Below are positions 1-11,200 of a stretch of DNA of 64,000 bases, piece by piece. The stretch covers positions 78,791,421-78,855,420 of the forward strand of contig CM076189.1 of assembly GCA_038277395.1 (NCBI GenBank). Direction: 5' to 3'. The DNA is from Dryocosmus kuriphilus. Taxonomy: Eukaryota > Arthropoda > Insecta > Hymenoptera > Cynipidae. The translations under genes and the position numbers were made by a program. The number at the start of each line of letters is the position of its first letter. The stretch's first letter is position 1. The notes beneath the pieces were generated by a model, which did not search any database, was not told the origin of the DNA, and saw only the letters and a list, made by a program, of their open reading frames with translations.

Positions 1-123
1 CTATGAAGAGACGATGTTGTTCGCTCGTCACAAGCCCCCTCCGTAGAAAGCCTCAAAGTGACATCTGACTACATCCTTGTTCGTGGTTTTCCATGATATC
101 CTCTTTCTGATCTGTGCACCCAC

Positions 124-648
124 CTATTTTTGCTGCAGAACCGTCTCAGCCTCGGATCTAATTCGGCTGATGTTTCTTCTATGGAGGAGATTCTCCCGAC
201 TTATTAGTTGTACTCTACGACTGAGGTCACCTTCTGTTACTTTCGGTAGTTCCGGGAATTTCGCCACAAATTTTTGGCGAAAGGCCATCTTATCTTCTGA
301 ACTGGTGGTCGCACGTAACTCGTTCTCAAATTGGCAACGCATCAAGTACTCATAATGTTGAGGTTGAAAATTGATGCGCTGCTGCGGTATACCTGCTGAA
401 GTGGTCGGACGTTCGTTACCATTCGTAGCGTCATCAGCAGTTGTGCCTGGTGTCATGGCACCTACCGCCTCTTGCCGGTGATCTGGCTGGACAGAGTTTT
501 TTTCGAGTGACATGGTTCGAGTTGCCTGTCCATCACGCAACTCGCCGCTGTCAGTCCGAGTACTTTCACACCCTTCGGTATCATCAGGGGGAACCCGACG
601 ATATTCGGCTAGCGACCACCGCTTCATAAAATTTCTTAAATTACTCAT
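124..648 (-). CDS. N-terminal/ORF1-type protein of a non-LTR retroelement, 174 aa
   Basis: An open frame of 174 codons starts at an ATG at 648 on the minus strand. It is hydrophilic, has a Ser/Thr/Gly-rich first half (about residues 15-85), and then a charged helical stretch (about 95-174) rich in Arg, Glu and Leu that ends VLQQK. This layout, a low-complexity leader followed by a basic/acidic helical domain, is what I recall of the region ahead of reverse transcriptase in several insect non-LTR elements. The reverse transcriptase itself would lie beyond the left edge. It has a GC-richer leader upstream (649-1012) that shares a short block with the leader of the RTE-like LINE at 21380-21925. 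No catalytic motif is visible, so clade assignment is open and a short host gene cannot be excluded. Confidence 0.4.
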   Translation of the reverse strand: MSNLRNFMKRWSLAEYRRVPPDDTEGCESTRTDSGELRDGQATRTMSLEKNSVQPDHRQEAVGAMTPGTTADDATNGNERPTTSAGIPQQRINFQPQHYEYLMRCQFENELRATTSSEDKMAFRQKFVAKFPELPKVTEGDLSRRVQLISRENLLHRRNISRIRSEAETVLQQK

Positions 649-1012
649 TTAAGGTTTTTAAAGCTAGGTAAAGTGTAGTCCACCCTCGCAGAGCCCCGCA
701 TGCAAGGGTAAAGTCTATATAATTCAGGAGGCAACCTGTTATCCTAGAGACATAGAGACAACGTACACGATAACACACCCTTGGTGCCACGCAGCCTTAA
801 GCACGATAGTTCACGCCATGACTTGTGGGTTATTCCTTCGGGACCATCCCTGGACCTTTTCCCGCGACTGCCTATTTAGTAGTGTAACTATATTCAGCAG
901 AAAATCTTAGTACAGGCCCCATCTATCCGCAACCTGAGGACGCGTCTGGTAGCCTGGTCAAGGGCCCCATCCGAGATCGGGGAGATATATGTACGAGGCC
1001 ATGGCTTCCTCC
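649..1012 (-). other. Probable 5' leader of the retroelement cut by the left edge
   Basis: This stretch has a higher GC content than the surrounding DNA and lies directly upstream of the minus-strand ORF at 124-648. On the minus strand it contains GTCCTCAGGTTGCGGATAGA (near 935), and the same block with one difference occurs at the 5' end of the LINE at 17413-21925. That suggests the two leaders belong to related elements. The outer 5' boundary near 1012 is a guess from the change in composition; no target-site duplication could be checked. Confidence 0.35.
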
Positions 1013-1555
1013 AATTGGACACAATAAAGCCATTCGGTAATTAATTTGTAAATAATTTGTTTCATTGACTTCTCCCTCTCAAAAAATTTGTTGTTGCTTA
1101 TTTCCACTTGTAGCAATCATGAGCGCATCTTGCTTTCTCGGTATCAATTTGGATTTTCTTTGAATTATCATTTCCCCTGTTCACTATTCCATGAAGGAGT
1201 ACCGAATTTTTTATATCCTTCTTTCAATTTTCATATTGTATCTGGCTGGCTACTGTGATTTGATCTTGACTTTTAACTTTCGCTCTCGTTTCGTACCTTT
1301 TTCGTTTCTTTTTTTCCTTTTCTTTGGTCTCCTGCCTAGTTTGAGACCTTTTCGGCTCCCCCCCCCCCAAATGAAGGGTATTTGTGATGTTGCAGTCTTG
1401 CACTCTCATAAGAATTAAATTCAAAATTTGAATTTTAACATAAAGACAATATATTTGAAAGTGTCCCGACAAAAGAAGAGAGAAGAGAAGCTTAAAGTCA
1501 CGAACAGCATAAGAAGAAGTGGATTCTGTCAAGAAGAAAAGGGAAGTGGCTTTGG
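1013..1555. other. No gene seen
   Basis: AT-rich DNA with pyrimidine-rich patches and an 11-base C run at 1358-1368. The short frames on either strand have no protein-like composition. Confidence 0.5.
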
Positions 1556-1885
1556 TTGGTAGGCCTGACTGTCAGCTCTCTTTCCTCCTCCCTGGGGATC
1601 TCACTTGTGCAATCCCTGGTGAGCCGGGCGTGGAGATGTCTAACATGGGAACCCCACACGCCATACAGTAATGATTCTTATGGAGTCGTCGATTGGGATC
1701 AGCTGTCAGCTCCATTTAGCAAGGCTTCTGCAGTCCACAGACCTTCATTTAACTTTCTTCAGGTTGCTCCTAGTTTCGTCGAGGATCTGCTATCGATAGT
1801 CCAAGATCTTGGTCAAGTTCCGGGTGCGGGCGTACCGGAGAAATTTGCCTCGAAATTCGCTACGCGAACATGTAATTTCATTTAA
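1556..1885 (+). CDS. Unrecognised 109-aa frame, possibly part of a retroelement
   Basis: The plus-strand frame from 1556 to 1885 has a globular-looking composition in its second half (about residues 44-109: VVDWDQLSAPFSKASA onward, with many Phe, Val, Pro and Ser), and its local GC content is higher than that of its neighbours. I do not recognise a family. It stops just where a tandem duplication starts (1882), so it may be the tail of a retroelement or of an exon. The start codon and function are uncertain, and it could be chance. Confidence 0.2.
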   Translation: MVGLTVSSLSSSLGISLVQSLVSRAWRCLTWEPHTPYSNDSYGVVDWDQLSAPFSKASAVHRPSFNFLQVAPSFVEDLLSIVQDLGQVPGAGVPEKFASKFATRTCNFI

Positions 1886-2085
1886 ATTTATCGTTAAGGC
1901 GTGCAATTTATTAAAAATTAAGGATAAACCCAGAGCGAAATGAATGTAGAATCTGTCATTCGATAGGCATTTCCGCTAAATAATAATTTATCGTTAAGTG
2001 TTACCCTGAACCAAAATTTTGAAGTGAACCCAAGGCGTTATGAATACAAAGTCGGTCAGTGGACAGGCATTTCCGCCAAATTTAA
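1882..2085. repeat. Two diverged tandem units of about 104 bp
   Basis: Each unit opens with TTTATCGTTAAG (1888 and 1988) and closes with GGCATTTCCGC followed by C/T-A-A-AT. The interiors align loosely (a shared -GAATGTAGA/-GAATACAAAG- part). Nothing coding is visible. Confidence 0.5.
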
Positions 2086-4007
2086 CGGATTGGCGAGACA
2101 GCACAGTAACTAATGCCTGTATGTTCCTCAATACCGTTTGAGGGTTGCTTGAAAAACCACCCTACATCTGTCAACCGCAAGGTTCCCTCCACCAATCCTC
2201 GCCAAGGAGTTCAGCGACCCCTTTGAGGCCTCGAATAACGTCGTTTGGATTCATATCAAGAAGAATACGCGCCTAAGAATATAGCATATTCGTGAGAAGG
2301 AAGGAAGGACTTGAAGAGAAGTTACGACAACAGAGCAAACCAGCGTGGAGCGGATATCGTCGATCTCTCTCTTGAGCGTGAAGATTCGTAAATAAAGTTT
2401 TGCGCGTTTTTCTCTCTCTTCTTTCCCCTACTCTGACACCTGTCGATTCCTCCGTTGCCGTAGGGAAGAGATTGATCATGCAGTCATTCAGTAGCAAAGA
2501 GTAGCAATACTAGTGTGAAAGAGGCGTTATATATTTTGCCTGAAGAAGGGAATCGACTGATTTGAGGTAGGATTTTAGTATATCTTACGTGGTTTAGACA
2601 AGTTTCTTTATAAACGTACATTTCCTAGATAACTCCTTGGTTGTATCAATCTTCAAAATTTTCTTGTGCGTTTAGTAAGAATGTCTGATTTGTAAGCCTC
2701 TATACTGGAGTGCCGATGCCTGACTCTCTCTCGTTTTCAAAGCTTAATATTGTTGATTTTTTATGTACAAGGTAGTCCCTATTGTTGATATTATATCTCG
2801 ACCAATTTTCTCTCAATCTTCTCGACCTTGACGTAATTTTTAGTCCCGCAATCGCTCAGAGTGTAAATTTAGTTTAATGTCTTTTTAAAGTTTACTCCCC
2901 TTTTGGTAATAGTACGTATCGATCTGTTTTCCTTTGACACTCTAGACCTTTTAGTCCCATTATCATTCAGAGTTTAGTATTAATTTAATATCATTTAAAA
3001 TGTAATCCCATTTGGTAGTAGCATGTTTCGATCTGTTTGCATGTTATAGACTCCGTTCTTTCAGGATTTTATGTTAGCTTTGTTCCCTTTTTAAATTGTA
3101 ATTCGTTTTAATCGCTGCGTATCTCGAAACATTTCTCCATACTCTCTCGACCTTGACATATTTCCGTATTAGAATAATCCAACTATGCTTTCGTTTCGTG
3201 GCTTCACTTGAGTAATGTAATTCTTTTGGTTTTTTTTCTTTTGTTCTGTACTATTATCGACAGTTAGTGACATTTAATTTTAATTATCTTAAATATTGTG
3301 ATGATTATCTTTTCAGGTAAATTTCGTAACTTTGTTAGTATACTCTCGATCTCCTTTTGGTAGATAGCCTATAAATTGTTTAGATTTCCAAACATTTCGG
3401 ACGTCCCGATCGGATTAATTTAGGATCCGCCCCTCCTTGTTATTTCCCCGCGTATTTGTCCTCGTTACATCCGATAAATTTGTATTTATATGTAAATTCG
3501 CTCCTGTGTTTATATGTAAATGCACTCTTGTAATCATGTCGCCCTTGTTATTATTACTTATTTCAAATTACTTTATTCCCTATACTTGTTAATCTCGTAT
3601 AACTTCTGTTTAACCTTCTGTATCAGAATAAATGGTTAATTTTACTTTATATATTTCAGTGGAATCTTGTCGAATTCATTCGGGCACCACTCTGTACCTT
3701 ATAACTGAGCTGGATATTTCTTTTGGATTTCTCTGAACTTTTCTCGAGTATTACCGATTATCTTTTATCTAGTATCGGTTGCCGCATTTTATCGTTTGTG
3801 GTTTCGTAGTTTTTTTGGTGTTTTGTTTAAGAGAATTGCCTGCATGAAGGCTGGTGCCCACCCGGTTGAAGATCTTTTTTAGTTTAGTTTAATTTTGTGT
3901 GGGGTATAATGGACGAATATCTTCATGATATAGAAGACCGCTTCACACCACGTAAACTCATTATGGTCTTGTTTTCACTATCTTAACGTCAAAGGACGAA
4001 ACAAATA
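2086..4007. other. Gene-free AT-rich stretch with a tandem duplication and a possible solo LTR end
   Basis: I see no convincing coding sequence here. Two diverged copies of a roughly 90-bp block, about 110 bp apart, lie at 2842-2930 and 2952-3042 (each holds TAGTCCC near the start and TCGATCTGTTT near the end). Around 3630-3700 an AATAAA is followed within 35 bp by a TTTCAG and a short non-repetitive stretch, which would fit the 3' end of an LTR. I could not find a partner LTR, so this remains speculative. Confidence 0.35.
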
Positions 4008-4445
4008 CGAGGTCTGTCCGAAAAGCATCCGGAATACCTTTGATTCTCCGCGCCAGAACGTTCGAGCGCCCTCTACCATGTACCATTGTAAAATGCAACT
4101 CTTCAGGAACTCCCGAGGTGCGACAGTTTTCGTCGAAACGGCTCATTTCACACACAGCGTGCATTTTTGTACCGAGCCTTTTTGCAGTTCGGCGGATTTG
4201 CTTGTTACTCAAAATGACCGAAAGAGTTGAAGCATCAAATGTTGCTTTAAACTTGAAAATACTGGTGCGAAAAAGATTGAAATGAACCAAAAGGACTGTG
4301 GAGCAAGCGGTTTAAAGATGGCCGCCTATCTGGTGTCTGTCATTCGCGCTGCGGCCTTCCTTCAAGCACAACAACAGTGCAAAATATCGAGCGTGTGTGA
4401 TTTGCAATTAAAGAAGATCGCTGGTTGACTGTGCGCGATATAGTA

Positions 4446-5736
4446 CCAGGTGTATAAGCTTAAATCCGCTGTGCGCTCAGAGATGGCGGTAGTGAACATA
4501 TTTAGCTACAATAGAAACGTCATGCTTTTTTTTTTTTTGTGTGAGTTCGACACCTGTCTACATAAATGAGTGCACATAGTCAGTTTTTTTTATAGAAGAA
4601 GATAAATTTTTCCTTAAGTAATCATGTCTAGTCTTGTGCTAGAAAAGGAGCATTTGCGGGAAGCTCTACTTTTTTGCTTCAGTTTGAAGAAATCGGCTGC
4701 CGAATCACATCGAATGCTTGTGGAGGCCTATGGTGACAGTGCTTTATCGGAAACAACTTGCAGAGACTGGTTTCGTCGGTTCAAAGACGGTCATTTTGAC
4801 TTGAGTGACAAGAAGCGTGAAAATCGGCCCAAAAAAGTTGAGGACCATGAATTACAGGCTCTTTTGGATGAGGACGATACACAAACACAAAAAATGCTTG
4901 CCGAACAGTTAGGTGTTACTCAACCGGTCATTTCCATGCGTTTACATGCCATGGGAAAGATCCAAAAAATGGGAAAATGGGTACCCCATGAACTGAGCGA
5001 TAGGCAGATGGAGCGACGCCAAAACACATGTGAAATCTTGCTTGCTAGACACAAAAGAAAGTCGTTTCTGCATCGTGTGGTGACTGGAGACGAAAAGTGG
5101 ATTTATTTTCAGAATCCGAAACGAAGAAAATCGTGGGTCGATCCCGGACAACCATCAACTTCTTTCTCAAGACCTAATCGCTTTGGACGCAAGACGATGC
5201 TGTGCGTTTGGTGGGATCAGCAGGGTGTCGTCTACTATGAGCTATTAAAACCTGGTGAAACTGTCGATGCTCACCGCTACCACCAACAACTAATCAAATT
5301 GTGCCGTGCTTTGCGTGAAAAAAGGCCGGATTATGAAGAAAGACATGAGAAGCTGATTTTTCTTCACGACAACGCCCCATCGCACACGTCAAAAATGGTC
5401 CAAAACTACTTGAAAACACTCAACTGGGAGGTGCTAACTCATCCCGCTTATTCACCAGACCTGGTCCCTTCTGATTACCACCCGTTTTCGTCTATGGGTC
5501 ACGCGCTCACTGAACAACACTTCGATTCGTACCAAGACGTCGGAACTTGGCTTGACGAGTGGTTTGCATCGAAAGATAAAGACTTTTTTTGGCGTGGTAT
5601 ACACAAATTGCCCGAGAGGTGGGGAAAATGTATAGCAAGCGAGGGAAAATACTTTGAATAAAGTTTATTTTATTTTCTGCAAAAAAAAAAACTTTCTTTT
5701 GCATAAAAAACAACGGATTTAAGCTTATATACCTGG
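4446..5736 (+). mobile_element. Intact-looking mariner inserted inside the older mariner
   Basis: The left end is CCAGGTGTATAAGCTTAAAT and the complement of the right end is CCAGGTATATAAGCTTAAAT, followed by CCG in both (one mismatch in 23). TA dinucleotides flank it (4444-4445 and 5737-5738). The length is 1291 bp, normal for mariner. One uninterrupted transposase frame fills it (4624-5661). The near-identical ends and open frame indicate a much more recent insertion than the host element. Confidence 0.95.
4624..5661 (+). CDS. Mariner transposase, full length, 345 aa
   Basis: The product is a cut-and-paste transposase that would bind the element's own inverted repeats and insert at TA. The N-terminal ~110 residues hold two helix-turn-helix units (CRDWFRRFKDG; QLGVTQPVISMRLHAMG). 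The mariner linker motif WVPHELSD lies near residue 119. The catalytic triad is present: D in VVTGDEKWIYF (about 155), D in FLHDNAPSHTS (about 249), and the third D in SPDLVPSDYHPF, exactly 34 residues after the second (D,D34D). The start is the ATG at 4624, 345 codons, matching the family's usual 340-350. The third motif ends SDYHPF where relatives often have Leu before Phe, a minor change. There is no frameshift or stop. Activity cannot be judged from sequence alone. Confidence 0.95.
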   Translation: MSSLVLEKEHLREALLFCFSLKKSAAESHRMLVEAYGDSALSETTCRDWFRRFKDGHFDLSDKKRENRPKKVEDHELQALLDEDDTQTQKMLAEQLGVTQPVISMRLHAMGKIQKMGKWVPHELSDRQMERRQNTCEILLARHKRKSFLHRVVTGDEKWIYFQNPKRRKSWVDPGQPSTSFSRPNRFGRKTMLCVWWDQQGVVYYELLKPGETVDAHRYHQQLIKLCRALREKRPDYEERHEKLIFLHDNAPSHTSKMVQNYLKTLNWEVLTHPAYSPDLVPSDYHPFSSMGHALTEQHFDSYQDVGTWLDEWFASKDKDFFWRGIHKLPERWGKCIASEGKYFE

Positions 5737-5982
5737 TATATGATCTTAGAATTCCGGAAACTAATGTTTGAAAAACTTTAACCGAGAAACTGTGAATGAC
5801 TCGTGTGTGTGCAGAATCCATTCCAAAATATCTCACAGAACACAGAAAAATCTTCACATTGAAGTCGCTCAGGACAACTTGAAAATAGGTTCTGATGATA
5901 AAAATGTACTGAAAAAGATTATTACTCGTGACAAAACATAAGTTTATGGGTGTGATCCAGAAACAGAACAACAGTCTTCACA

Positions 5983-6234
5983 GTGGAAGCTTCCATCCAA
6001 GCGGAGACCGAAAAAAACACATCAAAGTCGGAACAATGTCAGGTCAATGTTGATTTTTTTTTCGTTTATGAAGGTGTTGCGCACCACGATTATACTCCTA
6101 CAGGTCAGACAATCAGTAGAGAATTTTGTCGTGCATTTCTGAAAATATTGCGTGACGCAATTAGAAGAAAACGGCCTCAGGATATTTCAAGCGGAGACTG
6201 GCTTCTTCACCACGATAATGCGCCAGCGCATTAG
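5983..6234 (+). pseudogene. Decayed mariner transposase, central part
   Basis: This is the longest surviving piece of the outer mariner's transposase. It contains the region preceding and including the second catalytic aspartate (GDWLLHHDNAPAH at the end), preceded by VFFVYEG-like and GQT-IS-EF-like blocks typical of irritans-group mariners. It stops right after APAH at a nonsense codon. Further remnants of the N-terminal helix-turn-helix part lie at about 4214-4440, left of the inserted element, and of the C-terminus at about 6300-6440. It cannot encode an active enzyme. Confidence 0.8.
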
Positions 6235-6513
6235 TCGAAACTTGTGCAGAAATATTTGACAAAGCACAAAGTCTTACATCCTCTTCAGCCTCCGTAAAGT
6301 TCCGTCATAGGTCCCTGTGACTTATGGCTATTTCCAAAATTGAAAACTGCACTCAAAGGATACCAAGACTGCTTCAGGAAGTGGAAACACCACTTGGAGC
6401 GCGTCGTTCAATCAATTGGGGACTGCTTTGAAGGATGTTAGTCGCCGGATGATGAAGATTAACACCAGCCTGGAGGTATGAAAGTATTCCGGAAACTTTT
6501 CGGATAAACCTCG

Positions 6514-9299
6514 TATATCGAAAGGAAGAATACTTCCGCTCTATTTTGGAGTAATTCTCCAAATATTCCAGTAGATGTAGATATTATATTTCGAAAATTT
6601 GACAGTAATTGCAAAAGCTTTCAAACGCCATTAAACTGAAAAGTACGTTCAGTTGATACTTAATATGATTTTGCAAACTTTTTTCCTAAACGGAATATAT
6701 TGGAAATAAGGATATAATAATCTTTCACATTTTTAGCGCGAAGAAACTGGCAAAAGTTATGTAAACTTTTCAAGTTGAGAAAAATAGAAGTTTACATTCT
6801 CCAATAAATTTGCAACAATTCAAACAAAACGGAAGTGTTCGTTTCATTGAACAGAATGAGTTTTTCGTCGCAATTCTTTGATGAAAATTTTAGAAGTTCT
6901 GCAAATTAAAGAAATTACCTGAAATACTGTATCGTAAATTTCATAAAATCTTGTAATCTAAAATTGAACATATATTAAAACTTTAATAACAATTTTTTAA
7001 AGTTTCAGTGACACTTGCTAAGGAATATGCAATTCACATTTTGTAAATTCAAAACAGTGCTTCTAGATTCTGGCTGTCAAAACTTTTTTCAATTTCTTTG
7101 TTTTTTATTTATTAAAATGTTTATATATTCACTTTTCTTCTATTTTTTTCAATTTTACAAAACGAAAAGTTTAAGTGTTTTTTTTTCAACGTAAAATTTG
7201 CGCTTTAGAACTTTGTTCGCAAACAAAATTACTTTCCATGAAAATAATTGAATTTATCAGTTTTTTTTTAAAATTCGGAGCCAGACAAAAATAACGAAGT
7301 AATAAATAATATGAACGAATTACAAAATTAGTGAATTATTCTTTATTTCCCAAAATTCTTAAGTTCCCAAAATTTAAAAATGCCAACATTTAGAAATCTC
7401 AATATTCAAAGTTGCCGATACTTAAAGTTGACGAAGATAAATACTGAATTAAAAAATAAAATTCTTAATTATAGGACTAATCAAAAAGAAGGAAAAAATA
7501 AATACCGAATGGTCACTTTAAGGAAAAAGAAAGATGTCGAAAAACAAAATTTGAGGAATTATAAAATTTCTGAAATCTGAGATAACAACACAATCTTTAA
7601 GTATCAAAAAAAAAAAGATAAAAATATCGAATTATGCAAACAACGATATTAAAAATGTCAGAAACTTGAATGTACTGAATTATAAACTTTGCGAATTATA
7701 ATATTAACGAGTCGTAAAATTAACTAATTATTAATTCCTCCCAAATTCTTAAATTCCCGAAATTTAAAACTGCAGATATTTAAAATTGTCGATATTTAAA
7801 ATTGACAATTATAAACTTTGAATTGCATAGATAATAATAATATTAGTTATTAATTAAAAAATACCTGCGAGTTTTATAATAAGGTTTATCCTTTAATTAT
7901 GCGAGTCTTTTAGGTTTTTTTTTTGAATATTTTGTAATTATTTACTTCATGACTAATTAATATATAATGCGAATTTCATTTTTTAATTCAATATTTAATT
8001 TTGTCAATTTTAGATATCAACAGTTTTGAATTTTGACAATTTTAAATTTCCATAATTTTAAGTTTCTGGTATTTAAGAGTTTTGAAAAATTAATAATGCG
8101 CTAACTTTCTAATTCGCTAATATTATAATTTGCAATTTTCATAATTCGGTAAATTAAATTCGGATATCTCTACACTAGTTATTGGCATAATTACAGATTT
8201 TTATCTTTTTTTAATTACAAATTTTGTCATTACTTTAAATTTTGAAAAATTTATAAGGCGCCAATTTTTATTTTCGGCAATTTTATTTTTCTTTAATTTA
8301 TATATTCTCTATTCATTCTTACGTTATTTCTTATTACTTCCATAATTCTAAATTTTATTTTTTGATTCAATATTAATTTACGTCAATTTGAAGTATCAAA
8401 AATTTTTGAATATCGAAAATTTTAGAATTCCACAATTTTAAATTTCAGGAAGTTAAAAATTTTGGGGAAATTAATAATTCATTAATTTTATAATTCGTTA
8501 ATATTATAACTCACAAATTTAATTATTCGATAAATATAGATTCGCATATTTTGTAATTGGTTATTCGCATAATTCGAGATTTTTATTTTTCTATAACTAC
8601 CTAAACATTTTGTCGTTACTTCAAATTTCGAAAATTTTATAATTAGTCGATTTCTATTGCCGGCAATTTCATTTTTGATTAATTTTTATACTCACTAATT
8701 ATTTCTTCGTTATATTTGATTATTTCCATAACTAAATATCTTATTTTTTAATTCCACATTCATTTTCGTCAATTTCGGAAATCGAAAATTTTGAATTTCG
8801 ACAATTCTAAACTTCGGCAGTTTTAAATTTCGGGAATTTAAGAATTCTGTGGAATTTTCGATACTTGAAAATTTGTTTTTGCTATAAATTTCGAATATTT
8901 TCAGATTGGATACTTGTATAATTCGAAATTTTTATTTTGCGATAATTAAAGACTTTGTCGTTATTTTAAATTGGGGAGATTTTATAATTCGTCAATTTTT
9001 TTGTCGGAAATTTCCTTTTTATTTAGTTTTTATATTGGGTATTTATTTTCTCTTTACTTTTTATTAGTCCTGAGTTTAAAAAAATTGTTAAGATTAATAA
9101 TTTTAGGAGAAAATAAATATGTTTGACAAGAAAGTTTTAAAAAGGGTGCTTTTCATTGAAGAAAAAAACACTTAGAACGTTTATTTTTGTAAAATTGAAA
9201 AAAAAGTGAGAAAATTGAATATATAAGCCGCTTGTGACAGCACGTCTTTGGAAATACAGTGATGCTTTTGGTTTTGGTGAAATGAGTAAGGATATTTTA
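6514..9299. repeat. A/T-rich degenerate short-unit array
   Basis: This is about 2.8 kb of very AT-rich DNA built from loosely repeated words such as AAATTTCGACAATT, AATTTTAAATTTC and TTAAATTCCCGAAATTTAAAA in both senses. Clear internal duplicates include the CCCAAAATTCTTAAGTTCCC-type segment at 7346-7440 and its diverged copy at 7738-7810. I see no coding potential; the short frames inside are composition artefacts. Confidence 0.6.
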
Positions 9300-9887
9300 G
9301 GATGAAAGAGGGTGGTGAGTGGAGTGTCGAGAGGCAAGGGCTAAGGGGAAATGAGTGGAAGGGTCGCATATTGTGGATCTAGGAGCAAAAAGAAGAAAAC
9401 TTGGGTTGCAGAGTGTTTGAATTTAGAATCGGAACAGATTTGTGGTGGATTTGTGTGCTTTGTGGGAGTATAGTAGTGTGACCGTGAGTGGGTTGGGGAG
9501 TTTCTACGGGACGTGGGATACAAATGAGGACGTAAGGTTTGTTAACTATAATTTTCGCCTTTTTTTTGAGAGAAAGAAGTGTGAAACGTGCTGGAAAGAG
9601 AAGAAACAGAAGGTATGGGGAAAATTAGAGAATATGGAGGAGGGAGAGAGAAAATGACAAGAATAAAGGAGTAAGGAAATTCATCAGCTGTAGGGGAGAG
9701 TCCTTCAGTTAGAAAGCAGAGGCGAACGCGATAAGAATAGTGAAAATAGAGGGAGATGGGACGGGAACGAGGGAGATATAAATTTGAGGTAGGAGCACGA
9801 GAGAATCAGACATAGATTATGCGGGTTAGAAAGGAAAATGGAAGGGCAGGAAAAAGAAAAGTGGAGTAGAAGTTAGTTTTTAAAGGA

Positions 9888-10139
9888 ATGAAAGTAGAAA
9901 GTGAGACAGGAAATGCGGAAGCAGAGAAAATATTGAGAGATATAGGGGCACAATTCAGGGTGGAAGAAACGAAGGTTGTGGGTAGCAAGATAGGAGTGAA
10001 GGCAATGGTGTACATAGTTAAACTGTGGAGGGACGAGAAGAAGAGAAAGGTGTCAACGAAAAGGAGTTTCTCAGGAAAGAAAACAAAAAAGAATAGAGGA
10101 AGATTTTCCATTGAGGGAGAGAAAGAAGAGTGGGGGTAG
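9888..10139 (+). pseudogene. LINE ORF1-like fragment
   Basis: The 83-codon frame (GNAEAEKILRDIGAQFRVEE, then VGSKIGVKAMVYIVKLWRDE and KRKVSTKRSFSGKKTKKN) has the alternating pattern of the RNA-binding middle and C-terminal domain of L1-type ORF1 proteins: an amphipathic helix, a short beta pair (AMVYIVKL) and then a basic tail. It lies directly upstream of the endonuclease remnant, as expected. It ends in GEKEEWG at a stop, where related proteins continue into a second charged helix. Confidence 0.5.
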
Positions 10140-10309
10140 TAGAAGACAGGGCCCTGGAGGAGAGGAGGAAGGAAGTAGAATAAGAGTGGTCACAAGGAAC
10201 AAGGAAAGCAGAGACGAATGAGGTTAGAATGGAAGCGTCGGGGTTTTCGAACGTGACAAGAGAATGAAGGGGTTGGGGAGGTGGGTGAAGACAAGGGAAA
10301 GATAAATAG

Positions 10310-11200
10310 TGGTTAAGGTGGCGTTTAGGAATGTATCAGTTTTAAAAAATAAAGATAGAGGTTTCTGGGAGGATTTAAAATTGGAATACAAGGGGAGACG
10401 AAGAAGGAGATTGGCATATGTACGAAAATAGGAGACAGCGATCGATTACACCCTGCAGAAGAGTGGATGTGAAAGTTTATAGAAAGAATGGACGTTGGGG
10501 ATAAGATTGGGTCGGAACATTTTCCGATAATAGCTACTCTGAAAAGCGACGGAGAGAAGCGAGGTAGAGGAAAAAGAGAGAGGATGACAGATGAGCAAGT
10601 GGTGATTGTTAGATGGGGGGGGGGGGGGGGGGGGGGCTAAAAAACTTAGAAAATATGAGGAAAAGATGGAGAATGGGAATGAAAAGTGTACATAAGAGGA
10701 AGATCTGGATGAGATGGTATCAAATATAAGGAAAAGGATAGAGAAGATAAAGGGAGAGGTAGTGCCACAATAGGATCAGTAAGAGAAAAAGAGAGGTTGG
10801 TGGGATAAAGAATGTATGGAGAGGCAGGAAAAAACGAACGAATATTTAAAAATGTGAAGGAAAGGCAAGTTAGCGAAAAAAAAGAGTGCATAAAAGGAAG
10901 AAAGTGCAGGAGAGGTTCTGAACGAGAAGAGACAGGAGAAGAAACACAGGTATAAGGAGGAACTTGAGCAAGCGGTGAAGGAAGGTAGGGAGTGGGATGC
11001 GATAAACAGGAAAAGAGGAGGAAGCAAAGGAATAAATAATGAGATCGCATTAAGCGAATGTTCTGAGATTTTAAAAAAGTCAGTCAGGAAGAGTATAAAA
11101 TATGATAAAGGGAGAAGGTAAAAGGAGAGTAGAGAGGGATGAGGAATTTGGGAATGATATAAGTAGAGAAGATGTGAGAGGGTAATAAAAAAGCTCAAAA
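10310..11200 (+). pseudogene. LINE endonuclease start and basic linker, heavily broken
   Basis: Around 10318-10400 the plus strand reads VAFRNVSVLKNKDRGFWEDL, matching the opening strand of LINE apurinic endonucleases (an Asn follows the first beta strand). The catalytic middle of the endonuclease is largely missing or unreadable, and a 22-base G run (10615-10636) sits in it. From about 10790 a Trp-Trp-Asp-Lys-Glu-Cys-like block (RGWWDKECMERQEK) begins the charged linker that normally precedes reverse transcriptase. Many stops interrupt it. Confidence 0.55.
10615..10636. repeat. 22-base poly(G) run
   Basis: An uninterrupted run of 22 G residues on the plus strand, inside the decayed LINE endonuclease region. 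Confidence 0.95.

Larger units (their letters stand above)
4008..6513 (+). mobile_element. Old mariner (irritans-like), interrupted by a second mariner
   Basis: The left end reads CGAGGTCTGTCCGAAAAGCA and the complement of the right end reads CGAGGTTTATCCGAAAAGTT, giving imperfect inverted repeats of about 30 bp. TA lies outside both (4006-4007 and 6514-6515), as expected for mariner. Without the inner insertion (4446-5736 plus one TA) the element is about 1.2 kb, slightly short for the family. Its transposase is shattered by stops and frameshifts. The best-preserved part is at 5983-6234. Confidence 0.85.

Noticed and set aside
5507..5971. 154-codon minus-strand frame
   Set aside because: It spans the end of the inner mariner, its inverted repeat and the outer mariner, so it is a composite by chance.
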